NCBI GenBank assembly: GCA_963844855.1
Contig: CAWJQP010000005.1
Coordinates: forward strand, 310,001-374,000
Reading direction: 5' to 3'
From: DASQDN01 sp963844855
Lineage (GTDB): Bacteria > Acidobacteriota > Terriglobia > Bryobacterales > Bryobacteraceae
Length of the DNA: 64,000 bases
The position numbers and the translations under genes are program-made. Below the pieces are notes generated by a model that saw only the letters and a list, made by a program, of their open reading frames with translations, was not told where the DNA came from and searched no databases. Numbering within the stretch: position 1 is the first letter of the stretch; each line of letters opens with the position of its first letter. Positions 55,187 to 63,093 of the stretch are shown piece after piece.

Positions 55187-57820
55187 TTATTTCCCTAACA
55201 GCGCTGTCCAGTTGAGCAAAACGTGAACTGCTGGAGCGGGCGCGTCCGGCTGAAGCCGAGTGGCAAGAAACCTCTTACCATCACGCGTGACATCGAAGCT
55301 ACGCCGGTACATAGACGGGTCGGGTGTCATTACCGAGAACAATGGGATCGGCGTCGATGCCCGGAACTCCGGAGTGGACCTCACGGGTGTGGCCATGATC
55401 GTTTTGTCGGCGGACACGTAGTACAGTTCCTCTCCGTCACCTCGCCATCGGGGTTCGGTGCCTCCAGTGTTCGAAATTGGCCAGCGCCTACCCGGCTTCG
55501 GGAATGTTTGAACATAAACCTCGTAGCGGCCGGTTTCGTCTGAAGCATACGCAAGGAGTCGACCATCCGGAGATATGACAGGGTGGATTTCGTTCGCCGG
55601 GGAAGGCTCGTATGGAGTACGCTTGGACCCCTGTTGCAGGTCAACGCTCCAGATATCGAACGATCCAGCTTCCGCCGAGGACGAGTAAACCAACCATTTA
55701 CCGTCGAGGGATACATCTCCGGGAACGACATTCGAGTATTCCGCGTTTGACGCGACTTGCGAGAGGATCGTCTGAGGCCGAGAGGGATCGGTCAGCTCTG
55801 CACGGTAGAGTTGAGCGAAGCCGGTTCGATTCGAGCGGAAGTAAATGCTTGAGCCGTCGGCTGACCAGATCGGCGAAGAGTCCAGATGGGGGCTCGCAGT
55901 AAAGCGAGAGACAGTACCGCGCTCGAAGTCATGGACCCAAATGTCGGGCGAAGGACCTGAAGCGTCCTGCCTGGTGAATGCGGCTTGGTTCCCACTCGGT
56001 GAAAGTCGGATATCCACGTAGTCCGCCAAGGGTTCAATCGTGGAAATGACCTTGCCTTCACGGTTGTACCAAACCGGCCGGCCCGGGCTGATCGTCGCGC
56101 TCGCGTACGCCAGGACACCGTTCTGGGAGACCGATAGGGCAGCGCGGGTATTCGTGGAGCCCTGAGTTTGTTCTGCAATGAGCACCGGCTTACCGGATGC
56201 ACTGAGATTACCGGCGTCGAATGGTCGCGCCATAAGGTTCGAATCTTCCAGATACAGCAGATAGCCGTCGGCATAGATAGCAGAGTGACTGACGGTGACG
56301 ATGGGCTTCTTAGACCGCACATCATCCAACGAGCCGCCGAACAAGCCTCGCCAGTCAGCTCGGGAACTTCGAATGAAATAGAGAAAGTGACGTCCATCCG
56401 GAAGAATATACGGCCAGCGGTGGACCGCCTCGCCTTTCGTCTGATCAATCGCGGTTGCAGGAACGGGCTGGCCGCCCGTTTCCGGCACGCGAAAGATCAC
56501 GTTGTTCGAAAGACTGAAAAGTATCTCGCCTTGAGGGCTCCAAGTTCCGCTTCGAAAGTCCGTTCCTCCTTCGCAGATCACGCGCGCGGGCCCACCGCTT
56601 ATTGAGATCGTTTTCAGTTTGCCCTGTGAGAAAAATCCGATTGAATTGCCATCAGGAGACCAGAAGGGATTAGAGGCATCTTCGGTGTTCGGAAGCAAGG
56701 AGGCTGCGAGCTTGTCAAGCGGTTGGAGCCACAATGCCGCTGTGCCCTCTCGCGCAGATGCTACGTATACCAGATGGCGTCCGTTTGGTGATACTGCAAA
56801 TTCGGGGGCTGGTATCGTGGCCCTGCTACCGGTGAATCGAAAACTATGAGGAGGATAAATGGAGAAACGATACGGTTCCACCTTCGCATGAGATGGTCTG
56901 GCGAGCATATAACTCGCGCCAATCAACAGAACCACCGAGGCGAGCAACGCCCCGGCCGCGACCCACGAAAACGGCCGCCGCTGCACCTCCGCGGAGGATT
57001 GTTTCGCGATCCATTCCAACTCGTCTTTCAGATCTCGTGCCGATTGCCAACGGCCCTCGGGCTCTTTGCTTAAGCACTTCATGACAGTGCGCTCAACAGC
57101 CGCTGGGATATCGAGTCTTGCTTTCGATAGCGGCGTTGGTTCGATGGCTAGAATCGCGTTGGTCACGGCCGTCGGAGAATTTCCGGGAAAAGCCTTCTGG
57201 CCAGTGAGCATCTCGTAAAGGACGCAGCCCAATGCAAAGATGTCGGTACGGCCGTCTACGGGCTTAGCCTGGATCTGTTCCGGAGCCATGTACTGTGGAG
57301 TTCCCACAGCAATGTTCACTTGTGTTCCACCAAGCGTCCCGGTAACGTTGGCATCGACCGTTGATTCTGTGTGGACGAACTTCGCGATGCCAAAGTCGAG
57401 AAGTTTCACGCCACGGCGTGTGATGAGGATATTTGCCGGCTTGAGATCGCGGTGTACTATGCCGTTGCGGTGTGCAGCGTCGAGCGCATCCGCCATCTGC
57501 GCTCCATAGCCGAGTACGCGCTCGATCGGAAGGGGTCCGTGAACGGTCGCTCCTTCCAGGTACTCCATGACCAGGTATGGAGTTGCATCGTGAACACCGA
57601 CGTCGTAGAGAGCACAGATATTGGGATGGTTCAGAGCCGAAATTGCACGCGCTTCTCGATCGAAACGTTCGCTAAGCTGTCCTTTGACGATCTTGACCGC
57701 TACCGTTCTACCAAGCCGCGTGTCGCGAGCTTTGAAGACGGCGCCCATTCCACCTTCACCGATCAGATGCTCAATCTCGTATGGCCCTAAGTGCTGGCCC
57801 GGACCTATGGAAGCGGTCAT
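55187..57820 (-). CDS. Membrane Ser/Thr protein kinase with PD40/TolB-like extracytoplasmic propeller
   Basis: 877 residues. The kinase domain is complete: GPYEIEHLIGEGGMGAVFKA (glycine loop 21-26), catalytic Lys43 in TVAVKIVK, HRDLKPANI (123-131), DFG (142-144) and GTPQYMAPEQIQ activation/APE segment. A juxtamembrane stretch leads to one membrane span at about 286-310 (WVAAGALLASVVLLIGASYM). Outside lie WD40-like/PD40 repeats: FAVSPNGRHLVYVASAREGT, NPFWSPDGNSIGFFSQGKLK, SSPIWSADGSSIYFRSNRTG, IHPVISPDGRLLAYASDETG. The propeller is the presumed sensor. This architecture is abundant in Acidobacteriota. Intact; its N-lobe resembles the remnant at 44090-44280, implying a related lost paralogue. 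Confidence 0.9.
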   Translation of the reverse strand: MTASIGPGQHLGPYEIEHLIGEGGMGAVFKARDTRLGRTVAVKIVKGQLSERFDREARAISALNHPNICALYDVGVHDATPYLVMEYLEGATVHGPLPIERVLGYGAQMADALDAAHRNGIVHRDLKPANILITRRGVKLLDFGIAKFVHTESTVDANVTGTLGGTQVNIAVGTPQYMAPEQIQAKPVDGRTDIFALGCVLYEMLTGQKAFPGNSPTAVTNAILAIEPTPLSKARLDIPAAVERTVMKCLSKEPEGRWQSARDLKDELEWIAKQSSAEVQRRPFSWVAAGALLASVVLLIGASYMLARPSHAKVEPYRFSIYPPHSFRFTGSRATIPAPEFAVSPNGRHLVYVASAREGTAALWLQPLDKLAASLLPNTEDASNPFWSPDGNSIGFFSQGKLKTISISGGPARVICEGGTDFRSGTWSPQGEILFSLSNNVIFRVPETGGQPVPATAIDQTKGEAVHRWPYILPDGRHFLYFIRSSRADWRGLFGGSLDDVRSKKPIVTVSHSAIYADGYLLYLEDSNLMARPFDAGNLSASGKPVLIAEQTQGSTNTRAALSVSQNGVLAYASATISPGRPVWYNREGKVISTIEPLADYVDIRLSPSGNQAAFTRQDASGPSPDIWVHDFERGTVSRFTASPHLDSSPIWSADGSSIYFRSNRTGFAQLYRAELTDPSRPQTILSQVASNAEYSNVVPGDVSLDGKWLVYSSSAEAGSFDIWSVDLQQGSKRTPYEPSPANEIHPVISPDGRLLAYASDETGRYEVYVQTFPKPGRRWPISNTGGTEPRWRGDGEELYYVSADKTIMATPVRSTPEFRASTPIPLFSVMTPDPSMYRRSFDVTRDGKRFLATRLQPDAPAPAVHVLLNWTALLGK

Positions 57821-58012
57821 CGTCTCAGACGGAATCTGCCGCCGTCCAGTGTATAGTTAAACGTTCTCGCGTGCAAACAGGAGTGCGGAGGAGCACTGAA
57901 GGCTCAATGCCTATCGACTCCATGCTTGGCAACAGTGGCGGGCTGCTTTGTTCGTGGACGAATGGACAGTCTTCGAAGTGATCGATCGATGTGCTTAGAC
58001 GTTGATCATCAA

Positions 58013-60466
58013 CTACTCTGCGCGAAGAGCTTCGACAGGATCCACACGTGTCACACGGCGCGCAGGTAAGTAACTGGCTACCGCCGCCGCCACGAGGATG
58101 CCGATGGCAACGACGGAATAGGTGAGAGGATCCACGGGGCTGACTTCAAACAACAGTGAGGACATCAATCGTGAGAGCGCAGTTGCTCCAATGAGTCCGG
58201 CCGTCGCGCCGATTCCGCTCCAGAGAAGGCATCTGGCTACAAACATTCTCTTCAGCTCGCCCTGTTGCGCGCCGAGCGCCATACGGATACCGATTTCCCT
58301 CGTGCGTTGAGCCACGGTGTACGAGATCACGGCATAGATCCCAACGACTGCCAACAACAACGCCATCCCACCGCTGATTGCAAGCAGTGTCAGCGTGAAG
58401 CCTGTCCGCGCCATCGAGCGATCATAGATCTGCTTCATGGTCCGAATTTCGGTGATCGGCAGATTACTGTTCGTAGCCCACACGGTCTGCCGAACTTCAG
58501 TCAGGAAACCATCTGTTCCCGCGCGAGAACTGCGAATCAGGAACGGCATCGAATTCTGCGACCTCAGCGGCCAATATACGGATGTCGGAGCTTTCTTATC
58601 CGAGCCGTCATGCCGCAAGTCACCGGCAACTCCGATAACCTCGCTCCAAGGATCGTTCGAATTCTCGCGGATTTGCTTGCCGATTGCGGCATGGGCAGAG
58701 CCCCAATACTCGCGCGCAAAATTCTCGGATATGATTGCGACTCGGCGGTTCTGATGAATCTCGGTCCAAGTGAACTCTCGTCCTGCGCGCATTGGGGTCC
58801 CCATCGCGCGGAAGGCGCCCGGCGCCGCGGTGAAGAACGAACGGAGGGGCGGAATCTGATTGGCTGCGTAGCTATGATCGCTAGCGAAAATAGGATCGGT
58901 CGACCTTGAGCCGGTCATGGGCAGACCGCCCAGAATGCTGACCTCCGACACGCCGGGGATGCCTGCAAGACGGTTCACCAGGTTGTGCTGTATCTGGAGA
59001 AGCTCGGCGTCTTTAAGAGCAGCCGTTCGTGGAATGGAAATGCGCAGCGTCTGCGATAGTTCGGGGTTACTGAATCCCGGGTGTACACGGCGGATCGACT
59101 GAAACGTACGGATCATCAGGCCGGAACCAATCAACAAAACAAGCGCCAAGGCGACCTGGACCGTCGTCAACGTATTGCGGGCGATATTGCGTTCGCGGCC
59201 GGCGCTTGCGTTTCGTCCACCGGCGCGCAAGGATTGGGCGAGGCGGACTCCGCCATGCTTCAGAACTGGAATGGCCCCGAACGCGAGTCCCGCCAGGAGT
59301 GAGATTCCGAGAGTGAAGAGCAGCGCAGTCGAATCGACCGAAATCTGGTCGAACCTTGGCAGGCGCGCCGGGCTCAGTTTCAATACCAACTCCACGACGG
59401 CCAAAGCGAATGCGATGCCAAGACATCCGCCCATGACGGCCAAGGCAAGACTCTCAGTAAACATCTCTCGCGCGATCCGTCCTCGGCCGGCGCCGAGAGC
59501 GGCGCGAACGGCGAATTCCTGTGCTCGGCCCTCCGTACGGACGAGCAGCAGATTGGCTACATTGGCGCAAGCCATCAGCAGCACAATCCCGATCGTCGCC
59601 ATCAACACCCATAGGCTTTTGCCAATGTCCCCGATCAGATCATCTAGCAGTGGCCGAACATTCGGTCCGAGGCGCGCATCTTCCATCATCTGTTTGCTCA
59701 TGCCGTTCGGCGGGGGAAATTGATTGAGTTCAATGCCGATCATGCGCGCCACATCGGCGTTAGCTTGTTGGATGGTTACTCCTGGTCGCAGCCGAGCAAT
59801 CGCCTGGAGGTTATAGCCTGCGAGGCGTACCGCGGAACGGTCGAACCGGAGAGGCATAAGAAGTTCATGGCCCATGTCCATGAACCAGAAATCTTTCGGA
59901 AGCACGCCGATGATCTCGCGAGCAGCGCCGTCGGCCATGATGCGGCGTCCGATGACCTTACTATCGGCGCCGAATCGGCGCTGCCAGTATCCATAACTGA
60001 TCATGACGACTTCAGGGCTTTTGTCATGATTGTCCTTCTCAGCAAATTCACGGCCGAGAATAGGGTGTACGCCGAGCATAGGAAGCAGGCGGTAGGTCAA
60101 GGTGATTCCATCGACACGCTCGGGTTCGGCGAACTCGGTGACTGTGACGGATCGGCCGTTCCAGAGGGCAACGTCGGCGAAGGTTTTGGACTGCTCGCGA
60201 TAAGTCAAGTAATCGGCAATCGAAGCGTTCAAGTCCTTGATGTTGACTCCCGGAGCCGATTGCCAGACACCGATCAGACGATCCGGCTCATGGAACGGAA
60301 GAGGCTTTAACAACACACTATTGATAATGCTGAAGATTGCGGTGTTCGCGCCAATTCCCAATGCCAGGGTGATCAGCGTGGCCAGAGTGAATCCAGGGGT
60401 GAGAGCGAGGCGGCGAAGCGCATACTTGCAGTCAAGGATTAAATCGTGCAACCGGGATTCCTCCAT
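58013..60466 (-). CDS. Acidobacterial duplicated orphan permease (MacB/FtsX-type ABC permease)
   Basis: 817 residues with two FtsX-like modules. The first membrane segment (FTLATLITLALGIGANTAIF) is followed by a MacB periplasmic core (SIINSVLLKPLPFHEPDRLI). Then come three spans around 270-410 (WVLMATIGIVLLMACANVAN, ALAVMGGCLGIAFALAVVEL), a repeat of the core with ARNTLTTVQVALALVLLIGS, and three C-terminal spans (MALLLAVVGIYAVISYTVAQ, IGIRMALGAQQGELKRMFVA, then VVAIGILVAAAVASYLPARR). The N-terminal ESRLHDLILDCKYALRRLAL is typical of the class. These permeases occur in many copies, usually without an adjacent ATPase, and none is adjacent here. Substrate unknown. Confidence 0.9.
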   Translation of the reverse strand: MEESRLHDLILDCKYALRRLALTPGFTLATLITLALGIGANTAIFSIINSVLLKPLPFHEPDRLIGVWQSAPGVNIKDLNASIADYLTYREQSKTFADVALWNGRSVTVTEFAEPERVDGITLTYRLLPMLGVHPILGREFAEKDNHDKSPEVVMISYGYWQRRFGADSKVIGRRIMADGAAREIIGVLPKDFWFMDMGHELLMPLRFDRSAVRLAGYNLQAIARLRPGVTIQQANADVARMIGIELNQFPPPNGMSKQMMEDARLGPNVRPLLDDLIGDIGKSLWVLMATIGIVLLMACANVANLLLVRTEGRAQEFAVRAALGAGRGRIAREMFTESLALAVMGGCLGIAFALAVVELVLKLSPARLPRFDQISVDSTALLFTLGISLLAGLAFGAIPVLKHGGVRLAQSLRAGGRNASAGRERNIARNTLTTVQVALALVLLIGSGLMIRTFQSIRRVHPGFSNPELSQTLRISIPRTAALKDAELLQIQHNLVNRLAGIPGVSEVSILGGLPMTGSRSTDPIFASDHSYAANQIPPLRSFFTAAPGAFRAMGTPMRAGREFTWTEIHQNRRVAIISENFAREYWGSAHAAIGKQIRENSNDPWSEVIGVAGDLRHDGSDKKAPTSVYWPLRSQNSMPFLIRSSRAGTDGFLTEVRQTVWATNSNLPITEIRTMKQIYDRSMARTGFTLTLLAISGGMALLLAVVGIYAVISYTVAQRTREIGIRMALGAQQGELKRMFVARCLLWSGIGATAGLIGATALSRLMSSLLFEVSPVDPLTYSVVAIGILVAAAVASYLPARRVTRVDPVEALRAE

Positions 60467-60502
60467 TAAGCTACTACGCTCGAAACGCCGGTTTGGTTCG
60501 CA

Positions 60503-60680
60503 TAACTACGCGATCACGTCACCCAAGCGCTCCTGGCGCGTTTCGCGGATACCGCTGAATATCTCAAGAATACAATTGGTCGCAGACGGGACGCGCTCTT
60601 ACCTTCGGCCACGCTGACAGCCGCTCTCGATGCGGAGACGCTGGTTGGAGGGGCAAAGAAGTTAAGAAAGTTCTTGGACT
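60503..60680 (+). other. Unrecognised coding-like fragment
   Basis: An open stretch just after a TAA at 60503 reads VTQALLARFADTAEYLKNTI then GRRRDALLPSATLTAALDAE and LVGGAKKLRKFLDYPHQ. It has the composition of helical protein rather than random translation, yet has no start, ribosome-binding site or known family. It may be a stub of a deleted gene between the permease and the enolase-superfamily gene. Confidence 0.3.
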
Positions 60681-61987
60681 ATCCCCACCAGGAATCCCCG
60701 GGCGCGATATGTGAGCGGAGCCAGTCTTCATTCAGATTCAATCCGAGACCCGGCCCCTCGGGTACTGGGAACACGCTGTTCCGAATTGCCGGTTCCGGGC
60801 CCTGCGCCATCTTTTCCTTGAAGCCGCGGAAGGCGCCCAGAGCATTTTCGACTTTGTAGAAGTTCTGCGTTGCGGCGCCGAGATGCATGGATGCATAGAA
60901 ACGAATTAGCGAGCACGGCCCGCTGTGCAAACCCACCGGTGTACGTGTGAGAGCAGCGAAATCCGCGATCTTACGGCAGCCCGTGATTCCCCCGGAGTAG
61001 GCCACATCCGGATGAATCATGTCCAGCACTCCATTGTCGAGATATGGCCGAAAACCATCTACCAATTCAACCTTCTCTCCCGCAAACAGCGCGACGCGAG
61101 TAGCCCGCTTTAATTGAAGCCAGGCATCGGAATAGCGAACCGTGAGTGGGTCCTCGATGAAAGCAGGATCAATCGGCTCAATGGCCTTGCATAAACCGAT
61201 CGAGCTCGGCAGATCGTATTGGCCCGTACAATGCATCGCAATATCAATCTCATCGCCAAGGGCCTCACGTAGGTTGGCATAGCCCTTCGCCGCTTTACGA
61301 AGTTCCGCCCCATCCAGCGTTGGGTTGAATGGACCGCTTGCTCGTCCACCGCCACCTCCGCCTCCTCCCGTCCGGTGCGCGGTCCACCGCCTTGGCCGCC
61401 ACTTGTCCTCCCCTTCCGCCGCCAGGACGACCGCCTGTTCCGAACTTGAACAAGGTGAATCCTTCAGGCGCCGATTTCACCTGATCCGCCCAAGCCTTGC
61501 ATTGCGCCTTATCGAGCATATCGGCCGGACCGCCATGAGAGTACACCGGGATGTTCTTTCGAATTGGTCCTCCTAGCAGTCTGTAAATCGGGTAGCCCGT
61601 AATTTTTCCGGCAAGGTCCCAAAGCGCGATATCGACACCGCTCACGGTGGGAATATTCGCGATGAACGAGTACTGAGTGGCTGCCATCATGTAGAAATGC
61701 CGCTCGATCGCAAGCGGATCCTGACCGATTAACTGAGGCGCCAGCATCTCGATACGCGACCGCGCCGCGGCGGAGGGAAGTCCCGCTTCGCCATAGCCGA
61801 CGAGCCCGGCGTCAGTCTCGATCCGGATCAGGCAGCCGTCCCCAACGTTGTCAAGTCCCATGGTTTTAATCTTCGTGATTTTCACGTCGCCGGTATGAGG
61901 CGCCGCCATGGCTCTGTAATTCAGAAGCCACGAAGCCGCGGGCATTCCGATCGCGCTTTTGAGCAGGGTTCTTCGACTTAGATTCAT
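60679..61987 (-). pseudogene. Tat-exported mandelate racemase/muconate lactonising-family gene, frameshifted at a glycine-rich insert
   Basis: The ATG at 61987 with GGAGGAAG upstream starts NLSRRTLLKSAIGMPAASWL, a twin-arginine signal. The capping domain is intact (CLIRIETDAGLVGYGEAGLP, TVSGVDIALWDLAGKITGYP). Near 61430 a glycine-rich insert begins (FGTGGRPGGGRGG). The frame changes once or twice inside it; another frame continues GGGGGGGRASGPFNPTLDG then AELRKAAKGYANLREALGD, EIDIAMHCTGQYDLPSSIGL, FIEDPLTVRYSD, ALFAGEKVEL and SGGITGCRKIADFAALTRTP. All three metal-ligand regions survive. A poly-Gly tract inside the barrel is unusual and its GC-rich DNA may cause slippage or miscalling. About 430 residues if repaired. 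Confidence 0.75.
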
Positions 61988-62016
61988 TTGACTTCCTCCG
62001 CGAAATTCCTCGCTGT

Positions 62017-62154
62017 TCAGGCCCGCAGGTACTTTTCGAAGACCTCCAGCGTGCGCTGCCAAGCGAGTTTCGCTTCGGCTTCATCGTATCGCGGCGCTGT
62101 GTCGTTGTGGAACCCGTGTTGGGCGCCTTCATACACGTACCCGTTATGCCGAAT
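62017..62154 (-). pseudogene. Dienelactone hydrolase C-terminal remnant
   Basis: The minus-strand frame reads YVYEGAQHGFHNDTAPRYDE then AEAKLAWQRTLEVFEKYLRA-stop (TGA at 62017-62019). This is the classic end of the dienelactone hydrolase family, with the catalytic His in GAQHGFHND. Upstream the sequence changes abruptly at about 62154 into the plus-strand TPR scrap, so the Cys/Asp part of the triad is gone. The enolase-superfamily gene follows 30 bp downstream. Confidence 0.7.
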
Positions 62155-62155
62155 G

Positions 62156-62310
62156 CTGTTCGCTTTGAGCGAGTATGCAGGTGTTCTTCGGAGCATTGGT
62201 GACCGGAAAGGATGGGAGGATTACTACCGCAAAGCGATCGTTGTTGCCGAAACCCGGCTCGGTCCGAAACACGCCATTCTCGGCATTCCGTTGCTTAATC
62301 ATCGGCCGAG
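62156..62310 (+). pseudogene. Kinesin-light-chain-type TPR fragment
   Basis: The plus-strand frame reads LFALSEYAGVLRSIGDRKGW then EDYYRKAIVVAETRLGPKHA, matching the repeat 'A..YYRRAL.I.E..LGP.HP' of KLC-type TPR proteins, with lengths of one to one and a half units. It abuts the dienelactone hydrolase remnant, implying a deletion joining two unrelated genes end to end. Confidence 0.5.
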
Positions 62311-62376
62311 AATTCTGAACGTTCCAGGAGCTTGGCTCCAACAAATGATCGCCGCTCTTGGTAATAATGCAAGAAC

Positions 62377-63051
62377 ATGTACAACAAACGTAGCTTTATC
62401 CTGCTCGTGGCGATCGCCGGCTCCTTGGTATCCGCGTCCGCTCAACGGCGCGGGGGCGGCAAAAGCACAGCGCCCGGAAGCGATCAATACCCGCCCATCC
62501 CACGCGCGGAGTCGGAAAAGAAAATTCTCTCCACCATCGATGCAGCCACAAAGGCAGGCGCCCTCTATGCCAATGTCCCTGCCGTTGACGGCCGGCTTCT
62601 CCGATTACTGACAGAGGCTGCAAATGCCAAACATGTCGTTGAGATCGGAACTTCTACCGGTCTATCCGGCCTATGGTTCTGCATTGCGCTTGAGAAGACC
62701 GGTGGCAAACTCACTACGTTCGAATATGACGCGGGGCGGGCCGCCACAGCGAAGAAGCATTTCAAAGAAGCCGGCGTAGATCGTCTGGCGACCGTAGTAG
62801 AAGGCGACGCTCATCAAACCGTCACGCGATTGAAGGAACCGATCGACATTGTGTTCATCGATGCGGACAAGGAAGGCTACGTCGACTACTTGAATAAACT
62901 TCTGCCGTTAGTGCGGCCCGGTGGCATGATTCTCGCACACAACGTGGATATGGTTCCCGATTATGTGAAGACGGTAACCAGCAGCGCCGACCTCGAGACC
63001 GTGTTCTATATGACCGGCGGCGGCATGGCCGTTACTTTAAAGAAGCGGTGA
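62377..63051 (+). CDS. Exported class I O-methyltransferase (caffeoyl-CoA/catechol type)
   Basis: 224 residues. The first 22 (MYNKRSFILLVAIAGSLVSA-S-A) form a Sec signal peptide, unusual for a SAM-dependent methyltransferase. The Rossmann fold is intact: KHVVEIGTSTGLSGLWFCIA (motif I, SAM site), KLTTFEYDAGRAATAKKHF with the acidic ribose-binding residue, PIDIVFIDADKEGYVDYLNK (metal-binding Asp) and LVRPGGMILAHNVDMV. Family members methylate catechol-type hydroxyls with Mg2+. How a periplasmic form would obtain SAM is unclear. It may have lost catalysis, or the signal may anchor it on the inner face. The next gene is 42 bp away in the same direction. Confidence 0.8.
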   Translation: MYNKRSFILLVAIAGSLVSASAQRRGGGKSTAPGSDQYPPIPRAESEKKILSTIDAATKAGALYANVPAVDGRLLRLLTEAANAKHVVEIGTSTGLSGLWFCIALEKTGGKLTTFEYDAGRAATAKKHFKEAGVDRLATVVEGDAHQTVTRLKEPIDIVFIDADKEGYVDYLNKLLPLVRPGGMILAHNVDMVPDYVKTVTSSADLETVFYMTGGGMAVTLKKR

Positions 63052-63093
63052 CGTAGCGGGATTTAGATTTCCCGTGTGATACGGTATCAGCTT

